34,998 nucleotides of DNA from Bradyrhizobium sp. WSM1743 (GTDB taxonomy: Bacteria > Pseudomonadota > Alphaproteobacteria > Rhizobiales > Xanthobacteraceae): contig NZ_AXAZ01000079.1 of the NCBI RefSeq assembly GCF_000473065.1, positions 1 through 34,998 of the forward strand. The letters are read 5' to 3'. Position 1 is the first letter of the stretch, and every line of letters begins with the position of its first letter. A model generated the notes under the pieces. The model had not been told where the DNA came from, ran no database searches, and worked only from the letters and a program-made list of their open reading frames with translations. The translations under genes and the position numbers were made by a program. Below are positions 24,430 to 32,483 of the stretch, in pieces.

Positions 24430-25296
24430 ATGGCCTTTCGTTCCCGCCGCGAGAAACTGCGATCGATCCTGTCGGGCGGGACTTGCGTCCATCCCGGCTC
24501 GGTCTACGACGCCATCTCGATCCGTATCGCGGAGGACCTCGGTTTCCCGCTCGGCATGTTCGGGGGATCAGTGGCCTCGCTCGCCGTGCTCGGCGATCCC
24601 GATGTCACGCTGATCACGCTCACCGAGCTTGCCGAGCAGATGCGGCGGATGTCGCGCGCCTCCGCGCTCCCGGTCCTGGTCGACGCCGACCACGGCTATG
24701 GCAATGCGCTGAACGTGTGCCGCACGGTGCAAGAGCTGGAGACGGCGGGGGCTGCCGGCCTCACCATCGAGGACACGCTGCTGCCGGCTGCGTTCGGGGA
24801 GACGAAGACGCAGCTGATCTCGGTCGAGGAAGGGATCGGCAAGATGAAGGCCGCGCTTGGCGGCCGCAGCGATCCGTCGCTGGTGATCATAGGCCGCACG
24901 GGCGCTGCCGCGATCACCTCGATCGACGATGCGATCCGCCGTGCCAGGGCCTATGAAGCGACGGGGGTCGATGCGCTGTTCTTCACGGGAATCAAGTCGC
25001 GCGCCGAGCTCGAGGCCATCGCATCCGCCACGCGCCTGCCGATCGTGCTCGGCGGCGCGTCCGAGGAATTGAACGCGCTCGATTATCTTACGAGCCAGCG
25101 CGTGCGCATCGCGCTCCAGGGCCATACGCCGATCGCCGCCGCGACGCAGGCGGTCTACGAGACGCAGAAGGCGTTGCGCGAGGGCATGTCGCCGAAAAGT
25201 CTGAAGGGTTTGGCATCGTCGGAGCTGATGGCCCGTGTCATGCGCGAGAGCGACGTCAAGACGCGCAGCGCCGATCTCCTGGGACCGAAAAAATGA
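24430..25296 (+). CDS. Isocitrate lyase/PEP mutase family, oxaloacetate decarboxylase-like
   Basis: Encodes 288 residues, the usual length of the family. Visible are VHPGSVYDAISIRIAEDLGF, the metal/substrate segment VLVDADHGYGNALNV, LTIEDTLLPAAFG and VIIGRTGAA. The cysteine of true isocitrate lyase (KKCGH) is replaced. The pattern matches the PA4872-type oxaloacetate decarboxylases (oxaloacetate to pyruvate plus CO2). GAGAGGG precedes the ATG. Its stop overlaps the acylphosphatase start by 4 bp, so the two are one operon. Oxaloacetate is the best guess for the substrate. Confidence 0.82.
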   Translation: MAFRSRREKLRSILSGGTCVHPGSVYDAISIRIAEDLGFPLGMFGGSVASLAVLGDPDVTLITLTELAEQMRRMSRASALPVLVDADHGYGNALNVCRTVQELETAGAAGLTIEDTLLPAAFGETKTQLISVEEGIGKMKAALGGRSDPSLVIIGRTGAAAITSIDDAIRRARAYEATGVDALFFTGIKSRAELEAIASATRLPIVLGGASEELNALDYLTSQRVRIALQGHTPIAAATQAVYETQKALREGMSPKSLKGLASSELMARVMRESDVKTRSADLLGPKK

Positions 25297-25592
25297 GCCG
25301 GGCGATTCTCCAGGTCATGATCCGCGGCCGCGTCCAGGGCGTCGGCTATCGCGCCTGGGTCGAGTACCAGGCGACAACGAGCGGCCTCGAAGGCTGGGTC
25401 CGCAACCGCCGCGACGGCAGCGTGGAAGCGCTGTTCGCCGGCGCGCCGAAGCATGTTGCCGACATGGTCGCGCTGTGCCGCCACGGGCCGCCGTCCTCGC
25501 GCGTCGACAGTGTCACCAGTGAAACGGCAGGTGTGGACGAGCTGAATCTGCGCCGGGCGGGGGAAGCGTTCTCGGTGCTGCCGACGGTGTGA
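25293..25592 (+). CDS. acyP: Acylphosphatase
   Basis: Encodes 99 residues; hydrolyses acyl phosphates such as carbamoyl- or acetyl-phosphate. The signature RGRVQGVGYRAWV (about 11-23) holds the catalytic arginine, and GWVRNRRDGSVEA (about 34-46) the catalytic asparagine. Its ATG overlaps the preceding stop by 4 bp (ATGA), so it is translated with the decarboxylase gene. Confidence 0.92.
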   Translation: MSRAILQVMIRGRVQGVGYRAWVEYQATTSGLEGWVRNRRDGSVEALFAGAPKHVADMVALCRHGPPSSRVDSVTSETAGVDELNLRRAGEAFSVLPTV

Positions 25593-25625
25593 GCTGATGC
25601 GGTGAGGTCGAACAATCGCCGCAGC

Positions 25626-25799
25626 GGCGGCGGGCTCCCTCGCCCCGTTCTTGCGGGATCGCGACGAGCTTCGCTCGCGCTGAGAGGGTTGGGGTGAGGG
25701 GCTCTCTCCACACGCGAGATTGCGGAGGGACCTGTACCCCCTCACCCGAATTCGATCTGCGATCGAATTCGACCTCTCCCCGCAAGCGGGGAGAGGTGA
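25626..25799. repeat. Palindromic intergenic repeat block with two strong hairpins
   Basis: The gap between acyP and the kinase stop holds no gene but several inverted repeats. CGAATTCGATC-TGC-GATCGAATTCG (25747-25771) is perfect with 11-bp arms. CCTCTCCCCGC-AA-GCGGGGAGAGG (25773-25796) is another perfect 11-bp stem, placed 13 bases before the kinase stop and fit to be a terminator for both converging genes. A related arm pair, GGTGAGGGG (near 25693) and CCCCCTCACCC (near 25738), frames them. Confidence 0.75.
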
Positions 25800-25808
25800 A
25801 GAAGGACG

Positions 25809-27326
25809 TCACCTCGGCAATTTGGCGATTGCCTCGCTCAGCTCATGGATCTCGTAGGGCTTGCGCAGGATCGGGAAATCGCCGCGCACGCCGGCGGCGA
25901 CCTCGCTGTAACCGGTGGCAAGCAGGATCGGCAGACCGGGGCGGATCTGGCGGAGATGATGGGCGAGGCTGAGCCCGTCCATCTTGCCGGGCATGACGAT
26001 GTCCGAGAACACGAAGTCGACGCCGTTGCTCTCGATCTCAAGCAATGCCGCTTCGGCATCGGCGACCCGGCGCACGTGATAGCCGAGCTGCTCCAGAAGA
26101 CCGGTGCTGACGGATGCGACGTCGGGATTGTCCTCGACCAGCAGCACCGTGCCGCTGCCGCGAAACGGCGCTCCCGATGTCTCGCGCGACGGCGCATCCG
26201 TGCCGCGCGGCAGGATGATGGTGAACGTCGTGCCCTTGCCGAGCTCGCTTGCGACCTTCACCGTGCCGCCGGCCTGGTGGGCGAAGCCGTGCACCTGCGA
26301 AAGGCCGAGGCCCGTGCCTTTTCCGATCGGCTTGGTCGTGAAGAACGGCTCAAAGATCTTGTCGAGAACGTCGGAGGGGATTCCGAGCCCGGTATCGGTG
26401 ACGTCGATTGCGACGAAGTCGCCGGCGAGGGGTGGCTCGTTCAGCACGAGATTGCGCGCCCCGATCGTCACCGTGCCACCGTCCGGCATCGCGTCGCGGG
26501 CGTTGATGACGAGGTTGAGCAGCGCGGTCTCGAACTCGGAGACGTCGGCCTTGATCGGCCAGGTGTCGGAGTGGATGTCGAAGGCGAGACGCACGGAACT
26601 GCCAACGCCGGCGTCGAGCACCTCGCGGATGGCCGCGACGCGCTCGGCAAAATCGATCGCCTGCGGGTTGACGCTCTGCCGCCGCGCGAAGGTGAGCAGC
26701 TGGTTCGTCAGCGCGGCGCCGCGTCTGGTCGCGGTCTCGATCGCGGAGATAGCGCGCTCGAGCTTGGGGTCGTTGGCGGCGCTCTTCTTCAGGATGTGAA
26801 GGCTGCCGCTGATGATCATCAGAAGATTGTTGAAGTCGTGGGCAACCCCGCCGGTGAGCTGTCCGAGCGCATCGAATTTCTGCGACTCGGCCAGCTGCTT
26901 CTGCATCGCCTCGAGCTGGAGCTGGGAATTGCGGCGCTCTGTGATGTCGCGCGTGATCTTGGCGAAGCCGATCAGCGCGCCGTCCTCGTAGATCGGGTCG
27001 ATCACCACGCTGGCCCAGAAGAACGTACCATCCTTTCGGACGCGCCAGCCTTCCTCCTCGTATCGGCCCTTTTCCCGCGCAATACCGAGCGCCCGCGCCG
27101 GCTTGCCATTGGCCCGGTCGGTCTCGGTGTAGAAACGGGAAAAATGTTGGCCGAGGATCTCGTCAGGCGAATAGCCCTTGATGCGTTCGCCGCCGATGTT
27201 CCAGCTGGTGATGATCCCCTTGGGGTCAAGCATGTAGAGGGCGTAGTCGGCAACCCCCTCAACCAACAGCCGGAAACTGCGCTCGCTCTCGAACAAGTCT
27301 CTCTGTTGACTGAACTTTTTGGCCAT
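25809..27326 (-). CDS. PAS hybrid sensor histidine kinase
   Basis: Encodes 505 residues. A single PAS (about 15-130: RLLVEGVADYALYMLDPKG, EGWRVRKDGTFFWASVVIDP) is followed by HisKA with phosphoacceptor H163 in GGVAHDFNNLLMIISGSL, an ATPase domain (LNLVINARDAMPDGG, VTDTGLGIPSDVL, GTGLGLSQVHGFAHQ), and a receiver with D in VFSDIVMPGKMDG. The core is close to the larger hybrid kinase at 18282, so the two are paralogues; here only one PAS is kept. No membrane segment. No partner regulator lies adjacent; the divergent gene encodes a GbsR-type repressor. Confidence 0.92.
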   Translation of the reverse strand: MAKKFSQQRDLFESERSFRLLVEGVADYALYMLDPKGIITSWNIGGERIKGYSPDEILGQHFSRFYTETDRANGKPARALGIAREKGRYEEEGWRVRKDGTFFWASVVIDPIYEDGALIGFAKITRDITERRNSQLQLEAMQKQLAESQKFDALGQLTGGVAHDFNNLLMIISGSLHILKKSAANDPKLERAISAIETATRRGAALTNQLLTFARRQSVNPQAIDFAERVAAIREVLDAGVGSSVRLAFDIHSDTWPIKADVSEFETALLNLVINARDAMPDGGTVTIGARNLVLNEPPLAGDFVAIDVTDTGLGIPSDVLDKIFEPFFTTKPIGKGTGLGLSQVHGFAHQAGGTVKVASELGKGTTFTIILPRGTDAPSRETSGAPFRGSGTVLLVEDNPDVASVSTGLLEQLGYHVRRVADAEAALLEIESNGVDFVFSDIVMPGKMDGLSLAHHLRQIRPGLPILLATGYSEVAAGVRGDFPILRKPYEIHELSEAIAKLPR

Positions 27327-27426
27327 TCCGAACCCCGCCTCGACGGGGACAAACGCCGCAGCCGGAGGATTTGTTCCGCTCTATGGGACATTTTTAGGCA
27401 AGTGTCATGGCGGTGTGCAGGGCTTC

Positions 27427-27455
27427 TTGACACGAAGCGGAATTCGTCAGATATT
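27427..27455 (+). promoter_or_regulatory. Promoter for a leaderless gbsR-type mRNA
   Basis: TTGACA at 27427-27432, 17-bp spacer, then GATATT at 27450-27455 as a -10 box (four of six consensus bases). The ATG at 27462 falls where transcription should begin, and there is no ribosome site before it. Confidence 0.55.
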
Positions 27456-27473
27456 TCTGTCATGACAGAAATA
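27452..27473. promoter_or_regulatory. 22-bp perfect palindrome over the GbsR start codon
   Basis: The arm TATTTCTGTCA (27452-27462) is followed directly by its exact reverse complement (27463-27473), so the dyad axis passes through the ATG. It overlaps the -10 box, the predicted start point and the first four codons. A perfect 22-bp palindrome is very unlikely by chance here. Autorepression by the GbsR-type product is the natural reading. Confidence 0.75.
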
Positions 27474-28019
27474 ACCGGAAAAAAGAAACTGCCAGCCGCC
27501 GTCGAGCGCTTCATCCTGCATTGGGGCGACATGGGGGACGAGTGGGGGGTCAACCGCTCGGTCAGCCAGATCCACGGGCTGCTCTATCTGGCCGAGGCGC
27601 CGATGACGGCCGAGGACATCGCCGATACGCTCGGCATGGCGCGCTCCAATGTCTCCAACTCGCTGAAGGAGCTGCTCGCCTGGAACCTGATCCGGCGCGT
27701 GCCGATCTTGGGCGACCGCCGCGACCATTACGAGGCCGAGACCGACATCTGGGAGGTCGCGGCTCGAATCGCGGCGCGGCGCAAGGAGCGGGAGATTGAT
27801 CCGGCGATCGCAGCGCTCCGGGCCTGCGTGTCCGATGCCACTGACGATCCCGCTATCAGTGCGGTCGCAGCCAAGCGCCTGAAGGAGATGCTCGCGTTCA
27901 CCGAGCTCGCCGACCACTGGTTCATGCAGATGCTGAAAGTGCCGCGGCCGCGGCTGGTCGCCTTGATGCGGCTTGGCGAGAAGATCGCCAACCTGCTGCC
28001 GATGGGCAAGGTCAAATAG
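27462..28019 (+). CDS. GbsR/MarR-family transcriptional regulator
   Basis: Encodes 185 residues from the ATG at 27462, inside the palindrome. The winged helix covers about 25-90: SVSQIHGLLYLAEAPMTAED, IADTLGMARSNVSNSLKELLAW (recognition helix) and RRVPILGDRRDHYEAETDIW (wing), which is the GbsR layout. The C-terminal half is helical and may bind a ligand. It is 16 bp upstream of the DUF4166-type gene and heads a three-gene operon, so it probably controls that operon and itself. GbsR of Bacillus senses choline, but nothing here ties this protein to choline. Confidence 0.88.
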   Translation: MTEITGKKKLPAAVERFILHWGDMGDEWGVNRSVSQIHGLLYLAEAPMTAEDIADTLGMARSNVSNSLKELLAWNLIRRVPILGDRRDHYEAETDIWEVAARIAARRKEREIDPAIAALRACVSDATDDPAISAVAAKRLKEMLAFTELADHWFMQMLKVPRPRLVALMRLGEKIANLLPMGKVK

Positions 28020-28035
28020 CTTTGAGGGGGATGCG

Positions 28036-28701
28036 ATGACGTCTGCAAGATTATCAGGCTCCAGCGCATCGATCTCCGCTCACACAAGACTGCTCGATGA
28101 CCGCCGCTTCCGTGCGCTGCTGTCGGATGAGGACTGGGGCCGCCTGCCGCTCGCGACCTGGCGGCGCTTCTCCAAACGCGTCGCCGACGGCGACAGCGTG
28201 GTCTATGTCGGAATCGTCGACGAGCTCGCCTTCAGCGACATCGGCTGGTGGTTCGCGCAGGCCGCGCGCCTGATCGGTGGCCCATTGCCGACCGGACGCG
28301 ACACCGGCGTGCCCATGATCGTCACGGTCACCGAGGACGCTGCGACCGGCGGCCAGACCTGGACGCGCATCTGCGCGCGCAAGCGCGGCTTTCCGCAAGT
28401 GATCCATTCCGCCAAACGTTTCGCCGGCCCGACCGGGCTGGAAGAGTATGTCGGCTTCGGCGTCTCGATGGCGCTGCGCATCGCGGTCGAGGGCCAGGCG
28501 CTGACCTTCCGTAGCGCCGGTTACGGCCTGCAGCTCGGACGTCTGTGGATCCCGCTGCCGCAATGGCTCACGCCGGGTGACCTCACCGTGACGCACCGCG
28601 ACCTCGGCGAGGGCGTCTTCCGCTTCACTCTCGATGTCATTCATCCGCGTTACGGCGCGCTGATCCATCAGTCCGCCTTGTTCAGGGAGGCCGTGTCATG
28701 A
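28036..28701 (+). CDS. DUF4166 domain protein
   Basis: Encodes 221 residues from the ATG at 28036 (GAGGGGG upstream). It is a soluble protein with the DUF4166 pattern: FRALLSDEDWGRLPLATWRR at the start, VYVGIVDELAFSDIGWWFAQ, then ARKRGFPQVIHSAKRFAGP and a C-terminal LFREAVS. DUF4166 proteins occur next to, or fused to, NAD-dependent epimerase-like proteins, as here. The biochemical role is unknown. Its stop overlaps the next start by 4 bp (ATGA). Confidence 0.8.
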   Translation: MTSARLSGSSASISAHTRLLDDRRFRALLSDEDWGRLPLATWRRFSKRVADGDSVVYVGIVDELAFSDIGWWFAQAARLIGGPLPTGRDTGVPMIVTVTEDAATGGQTWTRICARKRGFPQVIHSAKRFAGPTGLEEYVGFGVSMALRIAVEGQALTFRSAGYGLQLGRLWIPLPQWLTPGDLTVTHRDLGEGVFRFTLDVIHPRYGALIHQSALFREAVS

Positions 28702-30134
28702 CGCCGCTGTTGTGGACGCTTATCGGCATCCAGATCGCGATGGGCGTGTTCGATACCTTCTATCACCACGAATTCATCGAGCGCCTGGCCTGGCGGCCGT
28801 CGCAGCGTTTCGAATTGAAGCTGCACGGCATCCGCAACATGCTCTATGCGCTGCTGTTCCTGCTGCTCGGCTGGCTCGAGGTCTATGGCGTGCTGGCGCT
28901 CTTGATCGTCGCCGTGCTGGTTGCCGAGATCGTCATCACGCTGATGGATTTCGTCGAGGAGGATCTGAGCCGGAAGCTGCCACCGAGCGAACGCATCAAC
29001 CACACGCTGCTGGCGATCAACTACGGTGCCATCCTGGTGCTGTTGCTGCCGGTGCTGATTGAGTGGGCGATGCAGCCCTTCGGCGTGACGGTCGTGTATC
29101 AGAGCCTGCTCAGCATCGCCGCGACCGCTTGCGCGATCGGCGCGGCTCTGTGCGGTGTCAGGGATTTTGCCACGATGCGTCGGCTCGGCCGCATGCGCAG
29201 CGTGCCGGCGGCCGAACTTGTCGAAAAGCTGCCCGGCCGCAAGACCGTGCTGATATCAGGCGCCACCGGCTTCATCGGCAGCCGGCTTGCGGCAAGCCTC
29301 AGCGGGGCAGGGCATCACGTCATCGCGCTGATCCGCAATCCCGCGAAGGCCGAGATGCTGCCACCGCCGGTGACGCTCATCACCAGCCTCGACCAGCTCG
29401 CCGCGAATACGCAGATCGACGCCATGGTCAATCTCGCCGGCGAGCCGATCGGCAACGGCCTCTGGACCGAAGCGAAGCGCGCGAAGATCATCAACTCCCG
29501 CATCGACATGACCGGCGAGGTCGTCAAACTGATCGCGCGGCTCGAGCGCAAGCCCGAGGTGCTGGTCAGCGGCTCGGCGATCGGCTGGTACGGATTGTGG
29601 GCCGACCAGGTACTGACGGAATCGGCAAAGTCGCATGCCTGCTTCAGCCACGAGCTGTGCGCGGCCTGGGAGAAGGCGGCGCGGCCGGCTGAGGAACTCG
29701 GCGTGCGCGTGGTCTATTTGCGTATCGGCCTCGTGCTCGGCACCGAAGGCGGCTTCATCACGCGGATGCTGACGCCGTTCGAATTCGGCCTCGGCGGCCC
29801 GCTCGGCACCGGGCGGCAGTGGATGTCCTGGATCGAGCGCGACGATCTGATCCGGCTGATCGCCTAGGTGATCGCGACGCCGGATCTCACTGGGCCCGTC
29901 AACGCCACCGCGCCGATCCCCGTCACCAACGCAAAGTTCACCGAGGAGCTCGGCCGCCGCCTGCACCGGCCCGCATTGTTTCGCATTCCCGGCAGCCTGC
30001 TGCGTCGGATCGGCGGCGGCTTTGCCGACGAGCTCCTGCTCGGCGGCCAGCGCGTGCTGCCGAACAAGGCGCTGAGCCGCGGTTTCGTCTTTCGCCACGA
30101 GACGCTGCGCAGCGCGTTCGAGGCGATCCTGTGA
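28698..30134 (+). pseudogene. Membrane-fused TIGR01777 epimerase family protein with in-frame amber codon
   Basis: An AGGGAGG precedes the ATG. The N-terminal 150 residues hold about four membrane segments (LLWTLIGIQIAMGVFDTFYH, ALLFLLLGWLEVYGVLALL and others). A TIGR01777-type epimerase domain follows from about residue 178 (TVLISGATGFIGSRLAASLS, VNLAGEPIGNG, VSGSAIGWYG, YLRIGLVLGTEGG). After DDLIRLIA a TAG at 29865-29867 stops the protein at 389 residues, yet the same frame continues without a break to 30134 and supplies the missing C-terminus (VIATPDLTGPVNATAPIPVT, LLGGQRVLPNKALSRGFVF). CAG or another sense codon is expected there. So it is a recent nonsense mutation, a sequence error or read-through; the truncated form lacks about 88 residues. 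Confidence 0.85.
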
Positions 30135-30138
30135 GACT

Positions 30139-30993
30139 TCAGGTGGCGGCTACACTTCGAAACGTCGCCGCCACCGCGCGTAGCGCCGCGAGCTTGGCGG
30201 GATCGCTGACCTTCGAATGCAGCATCACCTTGGAGCTGCCGAGCTTCGGCAGCTTGTGTGCAGCTCCGATATCGACCAGCCCCGGAGGCGCAATCCGCCG
30301 CGCCAGCGGCGCGACCGCCAATCCGGCAAGCGCGGCTGCAATCACCGCGGTGGCGCCTCCGCCGACAAAACGCTCGCGCCAGGCGATGCCGGCCTTGTCG
30401 AGCGCGCGCACGGCTACGGCGCGGACGCCGCAGGGCGGGGCGAGGGTCGCGAGTGGCAGCGGCTGCCCCTTCGGAAAGGTGAAGCGTCGTGCGGCGAACC
30501 AGCAAAATTCGTCCTCGGCCAGCTTCTCGCCGCCGCGGCGGCTGCCTTCCTGGCGGACGATCACCGCATCCAGCTCGCCCGCGTCATAGGCATCCTGCAT
30601 CTCGCGCGAGAAGCCGATCGTGACGGCGAGGGTGAGGCTTGAAGACATCGCGTGCAGGCGCTCGAGCAGCGGCACCAGTTCCGGGCCCGCCGCGTGATCG
30701 GAGATGCCGAGCGAGAGCGACTGCGCGGCTGAAGCGTCGCCCGACAGCGCGCGATCATGCGCCTCCATCAGCGCGCGGGCGCGATCGAGGAAGGCCGCGC
30801 CGTCGGCGGTGAGCCGGACCGCCCGCGGCGAGCGCTCCACGAGGCGTTTTCCCAGCAATGTCTCCAGCCGCTGCAGCTTCAGACTGACCGCCGCTTGCGT
30901 CGTGCCGAGCGCTTCGGCGGCACGCGTAAAGCTCTGGAGGTCGGCGACCAAAAGGAATGCCTGGACAGTGGCGATGTCGAGCGTAGCTGTCAT
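30139..30993 (-). CDS. LysR family transcriptional regulator
   Basis: Encodes 284 residues. The N-terminal helix-turn-helix (about 8-67) reads TVQAFLLVADLQSFTRAAEA and GTTQAAVSLKLQRLETLLGK. The effector domain spans about 90-280. It is divergent from the tautomerase gene across 110 bp, the usual LysR arrangement, so the tautomerase is its likely target. It is convergent with the TIGR01777 gene, 4 bp between stops. Confidence 0.92.
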   Translation of the reverse strand: MTATLDIATVQAFLLVADLQSFTRAAEALGTTQAAVSLKLQRLETLLGKRLVERSPRAVRLTADGAAFLDRARALMEAHDRALSGDASAAQSLSLGISDHAAGPELVPLLERLHAMSSSLTLAVTIGFSREMQDAYDAGELDAVIVRQEGSRRGGEKLAEDEFCWFAARRFTFPKGQPLPLATLAPPCGVRAVAVRALDKAGIAWRERFVGGGATAVIAAALAGLAVAPLARRIAPPGLVDIGAAHKLPKLGSSKVMLHSKVSDPAKLAALRAVAATFRSVAAT

Positions 30994-31002
30994 TACAGAT
31001 CG

Positions 31003-31027
31003 TTATCACTATTACAAGTATAGATAA
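31003..31027. promoter_or_regulatory. Possible LysR-type binding site
   Basis: TTATC (31003-31007) and GATAA (31023-31027) form an interrupted dyad with a 15-base AT-rich spacer, just before the LysR start and in the LysR/tautomerase gap. LysR sites are interrupted AT-rich dyads, so this is a candidate only. Confidence 0.35.
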
Positions 31028-31103
31028 GATACCAAAATGACGTTCGGGGGTCTAGCTTCTCACCAACGCCGCGCAAATCGCGCAGCATATCGAGGAGACG
31101 AAA

Positions 31104-31526
31104 ATGCCCCTGATCACCGTGTCCTACAGCTCTTCCCGCCAGTCGCCCTCGCTGAAGGCCGACATCGCGAACGCCGTGTCCGAGCTCACCGCAAAAATCC
31201 TGCACAAGGACCCTGAGGTCACCGCCATCATCGTGAAATCGGTCGATGCGGGCGACTGGTTCGCCGGCGGCAAGTCGCTCGCCGAGCAAAGGCTCGCCAG
31301 CTACTGGATCGACATCCACGTCACCGAGGGCACCAACACCAAGGACGAGAAGGCGGCCTATCTCGCCGCCATGTTCCAGCGCATGGCCGAGATTTTGGGC
31401 CTGCTGCACCCCGAGACCTACCTGCATGTCGACGAGGTCAGGGGCGACGCCTACGGCTTTGGCGGACTCACCCAGGAGCGGCGCTACATCGCCGGCAAGC
31501 TCGACGTTGCGCTGAAGGCGGCGTGA
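31104..31526 (+). CDS. Tautomerase family protein (4-oxalocrotonate tautomerase-like)
   Basis: Encodes 140 residues. It starts MPLITVSYSS, leaving the N-terminal proline that acts as the general base after Met removal. Such enzymes isomerise keto/enol acids. At 140 residues it is longer than the 62-residue 4-oxalocrotonate tautomerases and fits the MSAD/YusQ-like two-unit group. It is divergent from a LysR gene that probably controls it and ends before a shared hairpin with the DnaB-like gene. Substrate unknown. Confidence 0.85.
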   Translation: MPLITVSYSSSRQSPSLKADIANAVSELTAKILHKDPEVTAIIVKSVDAGDWFAGGKSLAEQRLASYWIDIHVTEGTNTKDEKAAYLAAMFQRMAEILGLLHPETYLHVDEVRGDAYGFGGLTQERRYIAGKLDVALKAA

Positions 31527-31531
31527 TGCTG

Positions 31532-31565
31532 CAGGCCGCGGGTGAACAACCCCACCCGCGGCCTG
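31532..31565. terminator. Bidirectional hairpin between tautomerase and DnaB-like gene
   Basis: CAGGCCGCGGGTG (31532-31544) and CACCCGCGGCCTG (31553-31565) form a perfect 13-bp stem with an 8-base loop. It lies 5 bases past the tautomerase stop and 6 before the convergent stop at 31572. There is no T tract on either side. Confidence 0.65.
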
Positions 31566-31571
31566 AATCGC

Positions 31572-32285
31572 TCAGCTCGCCACGCGGAACTGAACCTCGG
31601 CATTGCTGATGAAGCACGTTTTGTCGAACAGCTTCAGGTCCAGCGGGTTCGGCAACCTGACGTCGGCGAGGTCGGGGCAGGGCTTGACTGCGGGATCGTA
31701 GGATCGGTCGATCTGCGAGATGAGGACGACGATCAGCCCCTTGTCACGCGCGAATGATTTCAGCGCGCGCACCTGAACGGTGAGGTCGGGGTTTTCCCGC
31801 CTCTGGTCGAGCAGTTGCAGATAGTCGATCACCACGAATGTGCAGCGCGGCGCCGAAGCCATTTGTTTCACGACGTAGTCGGCGCTGATGGCGTCGGAGC
31901 AATCGACCTCGAACAGCTGGTCGAACTGCGCCGGCTCCGCCCCGATCGCCCGCAGGCGATCCAGCACGTCTTTCTGCGTATATTCGAGCGAGAAGAACGC
32001 GGCGCGATGGCCCGACTTCATGGCCTGCACGGCAAGTTCGAGGCTCATCAGGGTCTTGCCCTGGCCGGGACGCGCCCCGACCAGCACCAGATCGCCCGGC
32101 CGGAATTGCGGAAACAGTTTGTTGGCCGGCGTCACTGCCGCGGCTTTCGCCGCGAGCATGCTCCAGGCGGAAAACCCTTCCGCCGCAGCGATGCGGTCAA
32201 GCGCGTCGTGGAGCGGAATCCTGGCTTCGCGGGACAGGCGCTTCGCCTTGCGCTTCAGATGGTAGATGGGCGCAGACAATTTCAT
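31572..32285 (-). CDS. Stand-alone DnaB-like RecA-fold ATPase
   Basis: Encodes 237 residues from the ATG at 32283-32285, preceded by GGGAGG; a longer frame to 32474 is not supported. A short basic helical lead (HLKRKAKRLSREARIPLHDA, then GFSAWSML) is followed by the RecA-like core: Walker A in GARPGQGKTLMS (about 68-79), the FSLEYTQKDVLDR segment typical of DnaB, Walker B in FVVIDYLQLL, and VLISQIDRSY. It has only the ATPase domain of DnaB, not the N-terminal helical domain, and at about half the usual length cannot be a replicative helicase alone. It might serve plasmid, phage or repair functions. Known as an isolated type in rhizobial genomes, role unclear. Confidence 0.82.
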   Translation of the reverse strand: MKLSAPIYHLKRKAKRLSREARIPLHDALDRIAAAEGFSAWSMLAAKAAAVTPANKLFPQFRPGDLVLVGARPGQGKTLMSLELAVQAMKSGHRAAFFSLEYTQKDVLDRLRAIGAEPAQFDQLFEVDCSDAISADYVVKQMASAPRCTFVVIDYLQLLDQRRENPDLTVQVRALKSFARDKGLIVVLISQIDRSYDPAVKPCPDLADVRLPNPLDLKLFDKTCFISNAEVQFRVAS

Positions 32286-32483
32286 CGTAAAAACCTCCCA
32301 TTGCGAGCATGGATCGCAACCCCTCCTTATGCCTGGCGCTCGAACAGTCGGCCGATGATCAACTCGCCCAGCATGAGGTCTGCTTTCCCGGCGGAGGGGG
32401 GGAGGCGTGGGCGGCACCTGAAGCAAGCGTAACCGATTCCGAGCCTGCAGAGAACGCGAGCTTTGCTTGTCCAAAAGGATGGG

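Noticed and set aside
25620..25800. A CRISPR-like array
   Set aside because: The repeats here are inverted and of different sequence, with no regular spacer length and no cas gene.
25845..27461. Long plus-strand frame leading into the GbsR gene
   Set aside because: It is the shadow of the PAS hybrid kinase. Only the part from the ATG at 27462 is a recognisable protein, and the promoter and palindrome mark that start.
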